A DNA stretch of 64,000 nt from Spirabiliibacterium mucosae (GTDB lineage: Bacteria; Pseudomonadota; Gammaproteobacteria; Enterobacterales; Pasteurellaceae), in contig NZ_JABTBO010000002.1 in NCBI RefSeq assembly GCF_014884965.1, forward strand, positions 1 through 64,000, written 5' to 3'. Shown here in pieces: positions 29,005 through 36,685 of the stretch. The position numbers and the translations under genes are program-made. Under the pieces are notes generated by a model. That model searched no databases. It saw only the letters and a list, made by a program, of their open reading frames with translations, and was not told the origin of the DNA. Position 1 is the first letter of the stretch. Each line of letters starts with the position of its first letter.

Positions 29005-29033
29005 GAAACAAACAATTAACCAAGCAGGCCGTT

Positions 29034-29933
29034 ATGCACTACCCTAACCTCAACGCGCTTTCCTCTGTTGTCGCCATTGGCGGCGGGCACGGCCTTGGGC
29101 GGGTGATGGCCAGTTTAAACTTTTTAGAATCTCGCTTAACCGGCATTGTCACCACCACCGACAACGGCAGCTCCACCGGGCGCATTCGCGCGCAACAAGG
29201 CGGCATCGCGTGGGGGGATATCCGCAACTGCTTAATGCAACTCAACGACACGCCGTCGACCGCGGCGGCGATTTTTGAATACCGCTTTCAAGGCCAAGGC
29301 GAGCTTTCAGGGCACAATTTAGGCAATTTGATCTTCCGTGCGTTGGAAGATCTGCACATCCGCCCGTTTGAAAGTATTAAATTGGTGCGCAATTTCTTAC
29401 GCGTAAAAGCCAACCTCATCCCCATGTCGGAGCTGCCCGTGCACATCGCTGCGCGCATGCCCACTGGGGAAACCGTGGTCGGCGAGGTGAACATTGACCA
29501 GCTCACCACCACCCCAAGCGAACTTTTTTTGCTGCCCAATGTGCCCGCCACCGATGAGGCCGTCAGCGCCGTGGCCAACGCACAACTCATTTTGCTTGGG
29601 CCGGGCAGCTTTTTCACCAGCATCATGCCGCCACTGCTCACCGCCGAGCTGGCCGAGGCCATCGCCCAAAGTGCAGCGCACATTGTGTTTATCGACAACC
29701 TCGGCGCAGAGCACAGCCCCGCAGCCAACTTGCACCTCCACGATCGTTTGTGTTGGATTGAGCAACGCATCCAACGCACCGTGCAAGGCGTCATCACCCA
29801 CCCACAAGCCTGCATCCAAGGCCTTGAGGGCAAAAAAGTGATCGCCCAAACCCTCAACGACAGCGAAGTCCACTACCGCCACGACCGCACTTTGCTCTGC
29901 CAATACCTCGACGAACTCCTAACCGCACTTTGA
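29034..29933 (+). CDS. ybhK: YvcK/YbhK-family gluconeogenesis factor (CofD-like)
   Basis: A 299-residue protein of the CofD/YvcK superfamily. Family signatures are AIGGGHGLGRVMASL (about residues 15-29), TTDNGSSTGRIRAQ (about residues 41-54) and LGPGSFFTSIMPPLL. Homologues bind UDP-sugars and affect growth on gluconeogenic carbon sources and cell shape in Bacillus; the E. coli role is unclear. The arrangement ybhK divergent from Moco-moaA is the same as in E. coli. Confidence 0.9.
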   Translation: MHYPNLNALSSVVAIGGGHGLGRVMASLNFLESRLTGIVTTTDNGSSTGRIRAQQGGIAWGDIRNCLMQLNDTPSTAAAIFEYRFQGQGELSGHNLGNLIFRALEDLHIRPFESIKLVRNFLRVKANLIPMSELPVHIAARMPTGETVVGEVNIDQLTTTPSELFLLPNVPATDEAVSAVANAQLILLGPGSFFTSIMPPLLTAELAEAIAQSAAHIVFIDNLGAEHSPAANLHLHDRLCWIEQRIQRTVQGVITHPQACIQGLEGKKVIAQTLNDSEVHYRHDRTLLCQYLDELLTAL

Positions 29934-29948
29934 GTTTTTAGAACTTTT
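29933..29948 (+). repeat. 16-bp direct repeat, copy 1
   Basis: AGTTTTTAGAACTTTT starts at the ybhK stop codon. An exact second copy lies at 30167-30182, 234 bases away. The two copies bracket the candidate small RNA. Confidence 0.8.
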
Positions 29949-30011
29949 AATTTTGGCTGAGATGGATTCATTGTTGGGGGATTTGTTGAGGGGATCACAG
30001 GTATCATCGTC

Positions 30012-30040
30012 TTGTAAAATCTGCAATTAACGTCTATCAT
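30012..30040 (+). promoter_or_regulatory. Sigma-70-type promoter of the candidate small RNA
   Basis: TTGTAA (30012-30017) and TATCAT (30035-30040) are exactly 17 bases apart in an A/T-rich gene-free region. The predicted start is about 30047. Confidence 0.55.
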
Positions 30041-30046
30041 TGATAT

Positions 30047-30117
30047 TAGATAAAGGCGACTTTTGGGAATCTCCGCACTAGATAAGCGAGAGGTCATTTC
30101 CAAAAAGTCGCCTTTTT
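30047..30117 (+). ncRNA. Candidate ~70-nt hairpin small RNA
   Basis: A long imperfect stem pairs AAAGGCGACTTTTGGGAA (30052-30069) with TTTCCAAAAAGTCGCCTTT (30097-30115), then a T run. The apical part contains a second small stem (CTC...GC with GC...GAG). A promoter with ideal spacing ends 7 bases before it, so a transcript from there would be a compact self-terminating RNA. It could alternatively be only the late terminator of ybhK, though it lies about 120 bases beyond that gene. No known family was recognised. The rest of the 335-base gap holds a direct repeat pair and the promoter region of the next operon. Confidence 0.5.
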
Positions 30118-30166
30118 CAATCCCCGTGAATTTGTGATCATAATATCTTTCTCCTGGTCTTGATTA

Positions 30167-30182
30167 AGTTTTTAGAACTTTT
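30167..30182 (+). repeat. 16-bp direct repeat, copy 2
   Basis: An exact second copy of AGTTTTTAGAACTTTT. It lies just upstream of the transporter promoter, whose likely -10 is CATAAT at about 30235-30240. Confidence 0.8.
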
Positions 30183-30268
30183 GGTTATATCTCATCAAAA
30201 AAGCCTATTAATTAATCGCGACTAATTGCGCTAGCATAATCTCACTCGATGTTAGTTGTGAGGGTTTT

Positions 30269-30928
30269 ATGAATTGGGATTATGTGGCCGGTGCTGTGCC
30301 GCAGTTTGCCAACGCGGCGCTGATTACGTTGGCGCTTTCGGGGTTGGCGATTGTGTTGTCGCTGGTCATTGGGCTTGTGTGCGCCTTGGCAATAAGCTAC
30401 CGCTGGCCGGTGTTGAGCGCCTTGTGCAAAGGCTATATTGAACTATCGCGCAACACGCCGCTGTTGATTCAGCTGTTTTTCCTCTATTTTGGCTTAACTA
30501 AACTCGGCATTAGCTTAAGCGGCTTTGCCTGCGCGGTGATTGGGCTGGCGTTTTTGGGCGGTGCTTACATGGCGGAATCTTTCCGTGCGGGCATTGGCGC
30601 GGTGTCGATAAAACAAATTGAGGCGGGCAAAAGTTTAGGCTTGCGCCCATGCCAAGTGTTTTATCACGTCGTGCTGCCGCAAGCCAACGCCGTCGCGCTG
30701 CCAAGCTTGGGTGCCAATTGTTTGTTTTTAGTCAAAGAAACCTCCGTGGTCAGCGCCATTGCCGTGGGTGAGCTGATGTTTATCACCAAAGATGTGATCG
30801 GCATGGATTACAAAACCAACGAGGCGCTTTTTTTACTGGTGGTGTTTTATTTGCTGATTTTGCTGCCGCTGTCGTGGGGCATCAGCGCGCTTGAGCGCAA
30901 GCAACGGAGGGCGGCGTATGGGCATTAA
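30269..30928 (+). CDS. Polar amino acid ABC transporter permease (His/Glu/Gln/Cys type)
   Basis: A 219-residue inner-membrane permease with about five helices. The family features are ELSRNTPLLIQLFFLYFGL (about residues 56-74) and the EAA loop (EAGKSLGLRPCQVFYHVVLPQA, about residues 117-138) that contacts the ATPase. It is the first gene of a four-gene importer. Its last 11 bases overlap the second permease gene, which has GGAGG inside this gene. Confidence 0.92.
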   Translation: MNWDYVAGAVPQFANAALITLALSGLAIVLSLVIGLVCALAISYRWPVLSALCKGYIELSRNTPLLIQLFFLYFGLTKLGISLSGFACAVIGLAFLGGAYMAESFRAGIGAVSIKQIEAGKSLGLRPCQVFYHVVLPQANAVALPSLGANCLFLVKETSVVSAIAVGELMFITKDVIGMDYKTNEALFLLVVFYLLILLPLSWGISALERKQRRAAYGH

Positions 30929-31598
30929 TGTGCTGTTTGAGGGGCAAAATTTTGCCCGTTTGCTTGACGGATTATGGCTCACCGCCAAAATCTCGTTTAT
31001 CTCGGTGTTCTTTTCGCTGATTTTGGGCGTGCTGGTGGGCATTGCAATGCTGAGCCACAAGCGCTGGCTAAGGCTTGTCTGCCGCTTTTATCTCGAGCTG
31101 GTGCGCACCATGCCGCTGTTGGTGCTGCTGTTTATTGGCTATTTTGGCCTGGCGAAGTGGTTCCACGTGCAGTGGGACAATGTACAGGTATGCATTATGG
31201 TGTTTGTCTTTTGGGGCGCGGCGGAAATGGGCGATTTGGTGCGCGGGGCGTTTTCGTCAATTGAAAAGCACCAAATTGAATCGGCCTATGCTCTTGGGCT
31301 CAAGCGCGGGCAAATTATCCGCTACATCGCGCTGCCGCAAAGCATCCGCCGCATCACGCCGGGGGCGATTAACCTGTTCACGCGGATGATCAAAACCAGC
31401 TCATTGGCAATGCTAATTGGCGTGCTGGAGGTGATCAAAGTCGGCCAGCAGGTGATCGAAACCTCACTGTTGAGCTCGCAAAATACCGCACTTTGGATCT
31501 ACGGCGTGATCATGGCGCTCTATTTTATCATTTGCTACCCATTAACCCAGCTTTCTTATTTTTTAGAAAAACGCTTTGCCCATGAGGACGGACTATGA
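30918..31598 (+). CDS. Polar amino acid ABC transporter permease, second subunit
   Basis: A 226-residue paralogue of the preceding permease. It has LVRTMPLLVLLFIGYFGLAK near residue 61 and the EAA loop ESAYALGLKRGQIIRYIALPQS near residue 119. The ATG at 30918 follows GGAGGGCGGCGT; an extension of nine codons upstream is rejected. The two permeases probably form a heterodimer. Its end overlaps the ATPase gene by 4 bases. Confidence 0.92.
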   Translation: MGINVLFEGQNFARLLDGLWLTAKISFISVFFSLILGVLVGIAMLSHKRWLRLVCRFYLELVRTMPLLVLLFIGYFGLAKWFHVQWDNVQVCIMVFVFWGAAEMGDLVRGAFSSIEKHQIESAYALGLKRGQIIRYIALPQSIRRITPGAINLFTRMIKTSSLAMLIGVLEVIKVGQQVIETSLLSSQNTALWIYGVIMALYFIICYPLTQLSYFLEKRFAHEDGL

Positions 31599-32326
31599 GC
31601 AAACTCACATTACACAACATCCACAAATCCTTCGGCGACAAGCCGATTTTAAACGGCATTGATCTCAGCGTTGAGACCGGCGAAGTGGTCGTGATTTTAG
31701 GCCCCTCTGGCTGCGGCAAGAGCACCTTGCTGCGCTGCATCAACGGGCTTGAAACACCCAATCAAGGTGACATCACCCTCGCCCCTTTTGGCCGCTTGGG
31801 CCACGACATCCGCTGGGAGCAAGCGCGCGAGCACATTGGCATGGTGTTCCAAAGTTATGAGCTTTTTGCCCACATGAACGTGATTGACAACATTTTGCTC
31901 GGCCCAACCAAGGTGCAAAAACGCCAACGCGCGGAGGTGGAAGCCCAAGCCGATGCCCTGCTCGAGATTGTCGGGCTGAAAGCGCGCAAACTCGCCTACC
32001 CGCGCGAGCTCTCCGGCGGGCAAAAGCAGCGCATCGCAATTGTTCGCGCGCTGTGCATGAACCCTGAGATTATGCTGTTTGACGAAGTCACCGCTGCCCT
32101 TGACCCCGAAATGGTGCGCGAGGTGCTTGATGTGATTTTAACCCTCGCGCAAAAGGGCATGACCATGGTAATTGTCACCCATGAAATGGGCTTTGCCGAA
32201 AAGGTGGCCGACCGCATCGTGTTTATGGATCACGGCGAGATTTTGGAAATCGCGCCGCCGCACCAGTTTTTCAACCACCCTGAAACGCAACGTGCTCAGC
32301 ACTTTTTAAATATGCTTAACTACTAA
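31595..32326 (+). CDS. Polar amino acid ABC transporter ATPase
   Basis: A 243-residue ATPase. It shows Walker A GPSGCGKST (about residues 34-42), the signature LSGGQKQR, Walker B IMLFDEVTAALDPE and an H-loop in VTHEMGFA. The usual DEPTSALD is DEVTAALD here, a tolerated variant. It energises the two permeases encoded upstream; overlapping starts indicate one operon. Confidence 0.93.
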   Translation: MSKLTLHNIHKSFGDKPILNGIDLSVETGEVVVILGPSGCGKSTLLRCINGLETPNQGDITLAPFGRLGHDIRWEQAREHIGMVFQSYELFAHMNVIDNILLGPTKVQKRQRAEVEAQADALLEIVGLKARKLAYPRELSGGQKQRIAIVRALCMNPEIMLFDEVTAALDPEMVREVLDVILTLAQKGMTMVIVTHEMGFAEKVADRIVFMDHGEILEIAPPHQFFNHPETQRAQHFLNMLNY

Positions 32327-32335
32327 GGAGCTTAG

Positions 32336-33172
32336 ATGAAACACTTCAAAAAACTGACCGCACTTTTTATTGGCCTTGGCGCGCTGAGTAGTGTGTTAAG
32401 TGGCTGTGATGACAACAAAGCCACCGATGCGCTGGCGCAAATCAAGCAAAATGACGTGGTGCGCATTGGCGTGTTTGGCGACAAACCACCGTTTGGCTAT
32501 GTTGATAAACAAGGGCAAAACCAAGGGTTTGATGTCGAAATTGGCAAAGCGATCACCCACGATCTGCTCGGCGATGCTGCAAAAGTGCGGTTTGTGGTGG
32601 TCGAAGCCGCCAACCGCGTGGAGTACTTGCAATCGGATAAAGTCGATATTATTTTGGCGAACTTCACCCACACGCCAGCGCGGGCAGAAGTGGTGGATTT
32701 TGCCAAGCCATATATGCAAGTCGCCCTGGGCATTGTTTCGCCTAAAGACGCGCCAATTGATAGCGTTGATGCGCTGAAAGACAAAACGCTGATTGTCAAC
32801 AAAGGCACGACGGCGGATACCTATTTCACCAAGCACTACCCTGACATCAAGCTGCTGAAATTTGAGCAAAACACCGAAACCTTTGAGGCGCTGCGCGACA
32901 AACGCGGTGCGGCGGTAGCTCATGACAACACCTTGCTACTGGCGTGGAGCAAAGAAAACCCAGGCTTCAGTGTGGGCGTGTCGCGCTTAGGCGAGGTGGA
33001 ATACATCGCACCCGCGGTAAAAAAAGGCAACGACAAGCTGCTCAACTGGCTCAATGATGAAATCACCACACTTGCGCGCGACGGGCGCTTGCAACAAGCC
33101 TACCAAAAAACGCTGCTGCCAGTGTACGGCGATGATATTAAAGAAGATGAAATTCTTGTTGGCGAGAAATAA
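32336..33172 (+). CDS. Amino acid-binding lipoprotein, CjaA-like (probable cysteine/cystine)
   Basis: A 278-residue periplasmic binding protein. The lipoprotein signal ends in the lipobox LSGC (Cys at about residue 24). The mature part has segments very like Campylobacter CjaA, a cysteine-binding protein: GVFGDKPPFGYVD, VVEAANRVEYLQSDKVDI and NKGTTADTYFTKHYP. From that resemblance I infer cysteine or cystine as ligand; other polar amino acids are possible. It completes the permease-permease-ATPase-binding protein operon and is followed by a strong terminator. Confidence 0.85.
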   Translation: MKHFKKLTALFIGLGALSSVLSGCDDNKATDALAQIKQNDVVRIGVFGDKPPFGYVDKQGQNQGFDVEIGKAITHDLLGDAAKVRFVVVEAANRVEYLQSDKVDIILANFTHTPARAEVVDFAKPYMQVALGIVSPKDAPIDSVDALKDKTLIVNKGTTADTYFTKHYPDIKLLKFEQNTETFEALRDKRGAAVAHDNTLLLAWSKENPGFSVGVSRLGEVEYIAPAVKKGNDKLLNWLNDEITTLARDGRLQQAYQKTLLPVYGDDIKEDEILVGEK

Positions 33173-33176
33173 TCAC

Positions 33177-33203
33177 AAAGCTAAGCTTCGGCTTAGCTTT
33201 TTT
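33177..33203 (+). terminator. Intrinsic terminator after the amino acid transporter operon
   Basis: AAAGCTAAGC and GCTTAGCTTT pair around a TTCG tetraloop, followed by further T residues. It lies 5 bases beyond the binding-protein stop codon. Confidence 0.92.
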
Positions 33204-33231
33204 AATACTTTAGAATCGAAATATCACCCAT

Positions 33232-33260
33232 GTGACAAATTCGTCACGCTATGTTAAAAT
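33232..33260 (+). promoter_or_regulatory. Probable bet promoter with overlapping dyad
   Basis: GTGACA (33232-33237) and TAAAAT (33255-33260) are 17 bases apart. A perfect dyad GTGAC-N6-GTCAC (33232-33247) covers the -35. The half-site spacing is two bases too long for CRP. The leader to betB is about 150 bases and contains two opposed USS copies (about 33319 and 33373). Confidence 0.5.
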
Positions 33261-33420
33261 ACCGTTAATTTTTCGCAGAAATGTTATTTCCACCTTAACA
33301 TTCCATTGCCAAAATGTGCAAAGTGCGGTGCCAATAAAGATGGATATCCGATTGATTATTATTGCATTTTGACCGCACTTTGCTTTATTCATAACTCTGA
33401 AAATAACAAAAAAGGACATT

Positions 33421-34881
33421 ATGAAAACGCAAACTGCTTATATTAACGGGCGTTATGTTGAACTGAAAAATAACGCAGAGACTTTTGACACCATTAATCC
33501 AGCCACCGGCGACGTGCTTGCCAAAATTCAACAAAGCGATAATGACGAAATTAATCTTGCCGTACAAAGTGCGGTCAAAGGGCAAAAAATTTGGGCGACA
33601 ATGACGCCAGTTGAGCGCAGCCGTATTTTGCTCAAGGCCGTTGAGCTGCTGCGTGCGCGCAACGACGAACTCGCCGCGCTGGAAACCCAAGACACTGGCA
33701 AGCCATACTCTGAAACCGAAGCGGTGGACATTGTCACTGGTGCCGATGTGATTGAATATTACGCAGGCCTAGCCGTGGCCATTGAAGGCCGCCAAATCCC
33801 GCTGCGGGAAACCAGCTTTGTGTACACCCGCCAAGAGCCACTGGGCGTAGTGGCCGGCATCGGCGCGTGGAACTACCCTATTCAAATCGCGATGTGGAAA
33901 GCTGCGCCAGCGTTGGCGGCGGGCAATGCGATGATCTTCAAACCAAGTGAAGTCACCCCGCTGACCGCACTTAAGCTGGCTGAAATTTTCACCGAAGCTG
34001 GCCTGCCAGATGGCGTGTTCAATGTGGTGCAAGGCGACTACCGCGTCGGCCAAGCGTTGAGCGATCACCCAAATATTGCCAAAGTGTCGTTCACCGGCGG
34101 CGTGCCCACCGGCAAAAAAGTGATGGCACAGGCCTCATCGTCCACCTTGAAAGAGGTGACCATGGAGCTTGGCGGCAAATCCCCACTGATTATTTGTGAT
34201 GATGCCGATTTAGACCAAGCGGCTGATATTGCAATGATGGCTAACTTTTACAGCTCAGGGCAAGTGTGCACCAACGGTACGCGCGTGTTTGTGCCAGCCA
34301 AATTGAAAGCTGAGTTTGAGCAAAAAGTGCTCGCGCGCGTGAAACGCATAAAGATTGGCGACCCAACAAATCCAGATACCAACTTTGGCCCGCTGGTGAG
34401 CTTCCCACACATGGAAAAGGTGCTTGGCTTTATCGAAAAGGGCAAAGCACAAGGCGCGACATTGCTCTGCGGTGGTGAGCGCTTAGGCGGTGAGTTTGCC
34501 AATGGCGCTTATGTGGCACCAACAGTGTTCACAGACTGCCTAGATAACATGACCATTGTGCAAGAGGAAATTTTTGGCCCCGTGATGAGCATTCTTAGCT
34601 ATGAAACAGAGCAAGAGGCCATTGAGCGCGCTAATAACACCGAATACGGCCTTGCAGCCGGCGTGGTGACAAACGATCTCAAACGCGCGCACCGCATCAT
34701 TGCGCAAATTGAAGCGGGCATTTGCTGGGTCAACACCTGGGGCGAATCCCCAGCGCCAATGCCAGTGGGTGGCTATAAGCAATCTGGCGTGGGGCGTGAA
34801 AACGGCATTCAAACATTGATGCATTACACCCAAACCAAATCCGTGCAAGTGGAGCTCGAACCTTTTGTCAGCGTGTTTTAA
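33421..34881 (+). CDS. betB: Betaine aldehyde dehydrogenase
   Basis: A 486-residue NAD(P)-dependent aldehyde dehydrogenase that oxidises betaine aldehyde to glycine betaine. The features are [20 protein letters not shown] (about residues 153-172), [11 protein letters not shown] with the general-base Glu, and the catalytic Cys in [12 protein letters not shown] (about residue 284). The bet-gene context makes BetB more likely than another aldehyde dehydrogenase. AAGGAC precedes the ATG. betA follows 51 bases later. Confidence 0.94.
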   Translation: MKTQTAYINGRYVELKNNAETFDTINPATGDVLAKIQQSDNDEINLAVQSAVKGQKIWATMTPVERSRILLKAVELLRARNDELAALETQDTGKPYSETEAVDIVTGADVIEYYAGLAVAIEGRQIPLRETSFVYTRQEPLGVVAGIGAWNYPIQIAMWKAAPALAAGNAMIFKPSEVTPLTALKLAEIFTEAGLPDGVFNVVQGDYRVGQALSDHPNIAKVSFTGGVPTGKKVMAQASSSTLKEVTMELGGKSPLIICDDADLDQAADIAMMANFYSSGQVCTNGTRVFVPAKLKAEFEQKVLARVKRIKIGDPTNPDTNFGPLVSFPHMEKVLGFIEKGKAQGATLLCGGERLGGEFANGAYVAPTVFTDCLDNMTIVQEEIFGPVMSILSYETEQEAIERANNTEYGLAAGVVTNDLKRAHRIIAQIEAGICWVNTWGESPAPMPVGGYKQSGVGRENGIQTLMHYTQTKSVQVELEPFVSVF

Positions 34882-34932
34882 GCTGACCGCACTTTGTATT
34901 TTGGATCAACAATAACAACAAAAGGGAAACTT

Positions 34933-36618
34933 ATGTCAACTTTTCAAGAATATGATTATATTATCATTGGCGCAGGCTCGGCGGGCAACGTGCTTGCTGC
35001 GCGCCTGACCGAAGACGCCGACGTCAGCGTGCTGCTGCTCGAAGCCGGCCACCCAGATTACCGCCTAGATTTCCGCACCCAAATGCCCGCAGCGCTGGCA
35101 ATGCCATTGCAAGGGCGGATGTACAACTGGGGCTATAAAACCGATCCAGAACCGCACATGAACAATCGCCGTATGGATTGCGGCCGCGGTAAGGGCTTGG
35201 GCGGATCATCGCTTATCAACGGCATGTGCTACATTCGCGGTAACGCGCTCGATTTCGACCACTGGGCCAAAATCCCAGGCTTGGAAGACTGGACGTATCT
35301 CGACTGTTTACCATATTTCAAAAAAGCCGAACAGCGTGATGCCGGCGGCAATGACTACCACGGTGGCAACGGCCCTGTGCATGTCACCACCGCGAAAAAA
35401 GACGTTAACCCACTGTTTGAAGCCATGATTCAAGCGGGTGTGGATGCAGGTTACCCGCGCACTGATGACTTAAACGGCTATCAACAAGAGGGCTTTGGCC
35501 CGATGGATCGCTTTGTCACCCCAAATGGTCGCCGCTCATCAACAGCGCGTGGTTATCTCGACATGGCGAAGCACCGTGATCGTTTAACCATTTTGACCCA
35601 AGCGATGACCGATACCATCATTATTGAAAACAAACGTGCCAAAGGCGTGAAATTTGAGCACAAAGGCGAGAGCAAAACTGCCTACGCGAAACGTGAAGTG
35701 CTGCTGTGCGCCGGTGCTATTGCCTCCCCGCAAATTTTGCAACGCTCAGGCGTGGGCCCTGGCGAATGGTTGCGTGAAGCAGGTGTGAAAGAAATTTTAG
35801 ACCTGCCAGGTGTGGGCAACAACTTGCAAGACCACCTTGAGCTTTATATGCAATATGAGTGCTTGCAGCCAGTGTCTATCTCCCCTGCCACTAACTGGTG
35901 GAACAAGCCTGCAATCGGCGCCGAGTGGCTGTTCAACGGCACAGGCTTGGGGGCAACCAACCACTTTGAAGCCGGTGGCTTCATCCGCAGTGATGAAAAA
36001 TTTGAATGGCCAAATATTCAATACCACTTCTTACCGATTGCGGTACGCTATGACGGACGCAATGCCGCGAAATCCCACAGCTTCCAAGCCCACGTGGGCT
36101 CCATGCGCTCACTAAGCCGCGGGCGCATCAAGCTGCTCTCGCGTGACCCGAAAGCGCACCCAAGCATTTTGTTCAACTACATGAGCCACGAGCAAGACTG
36201 GGAAGAGTTCCGCGCGGCGATTCGCATCACCCGTGAGATTATGAACCAACCAGCACTTGACCCATACCGCGGCAAAGTGATCACCCCAACAGAGGACATC
36301 ACCACTGACGCGCAGCTTGACGAATATGTGCGTAACCACGCCGAAACCGCCTACCATCCATCCTGTACTTGTGCTATGGGTGAAGGCAACGATGCGGTGG
36401 TTGACGGCCAAGGTCGCGTACATGGTATCGACGGCTTGCGTGTAGTAGATGCGTCAATCATGCCAAATATCATCACGGGTAACTTAAACGCGACCACCGT
36501 GATGTTGGCAGAGAAAATTGCCGATCGCATCCGTGGCAACACGCCATTGGCGCGCGCTAAAGTCGACTACTATGTCGCCAACGGTGCACCACTGCACGGC
36601 GAACCAAAACGGAAATAA
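34933..36618 (+). CDS. betA: Choline dehydrogenase
   Basis: A 561-residue GMC-family FAD enzyme that oxidises choline to betaine aldehyde. The N-terminal FAD fold motif [13 protein letters not shown] (about residues 13-25), [20 protein letters not shown] (about residues 80-99), and the active-site segment [11 protein letters not shown] are present, and the GMC C-terminal motif is [17 protein letters not shown]. The ATG at 34933 has AAAGGGAAA upstream; a 13-codon upstream extension is rejected. It is co-directional with betB and betT. Confidence 0.95.
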   Translation: MSTFQEYDYIIIGAGSAGNVLAARLTEDADVSVLLLEAGHPDYRLDFRTQMPAALAMPLQGRMYNWGYKTDPEPHMNNRRMDCGRGKGLGGSSLINGMCYIRGNALDFDHWAKIPGLEDWTYLDCLPYFKKAEQRDAGGNDYHGGNGPVHVTTAKKDVNPLFEAMIQAGVDAGYPRTDDLNGYQQEGFGPMDRFVTPNGRRSSTARGYLDMAKHRDRLTILTQAMTDTIIIENKRAKGVKFEHKGESKTAYAKREVLLCAGAIASPQILQRSGVGPGEWLREAGVKEILDLPGVGNNLQDHLELYMQYECLQPVSISPATNWWNKPAIGAEWLFNGTGLGATNHFEAGGFIRSDEKFEWPNIQYHFLPIAVRYDGRNAAKSHSFQAHVGSMRSLSRGRIKLLSRDPKAHPSILFNYMSHEQDWEEFRAAIRITREIMNQPALDPYRGKVITPTEDITTDAQLDEYVRNHAETAYHPSCTCAMGEGNDAVVDGQGRVHGIDGLRVVDASIMPNIITGNLNATTVMLAEKIADRIRGNTPLARAKVDYYVANGAPLHGEPKRK

Positions 36619-36623
36619 CCTCA

Positions 36624-36650
36624 ACCGCACTTTAGGTTTTAAAGTGCGGT
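36624..36650 (+). terminator. Inverted-USS hairpin between betA and betT
   Basis: ACCGCACTTT and AAAGTGCGGT are exact inverted uptake cores around a 7-base loop, just after betA. There is no T run, so it is more likely an mRNA processing or attenuation point than a full terminator. Confidence 0.6.
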
Positions 36651-36685
36651 CAACTCACATAAACACAACAAAAGGAAAATTGTAT

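Noticed and set aside
32396-32923. 175-codon minus-strand open frame inside the binding-protein gene
   Set aside because: Complementary to conserved CjaA-like motifs; no independent evidence.
33232-33247. CRP site at the bet promoter
   Set aside because: The dyad GTGAC-N6-GTCAC places TGTGA and TCACG 8 rather than 6 bases apart, so CRP is unlikely; kept only as an unassigned operator.
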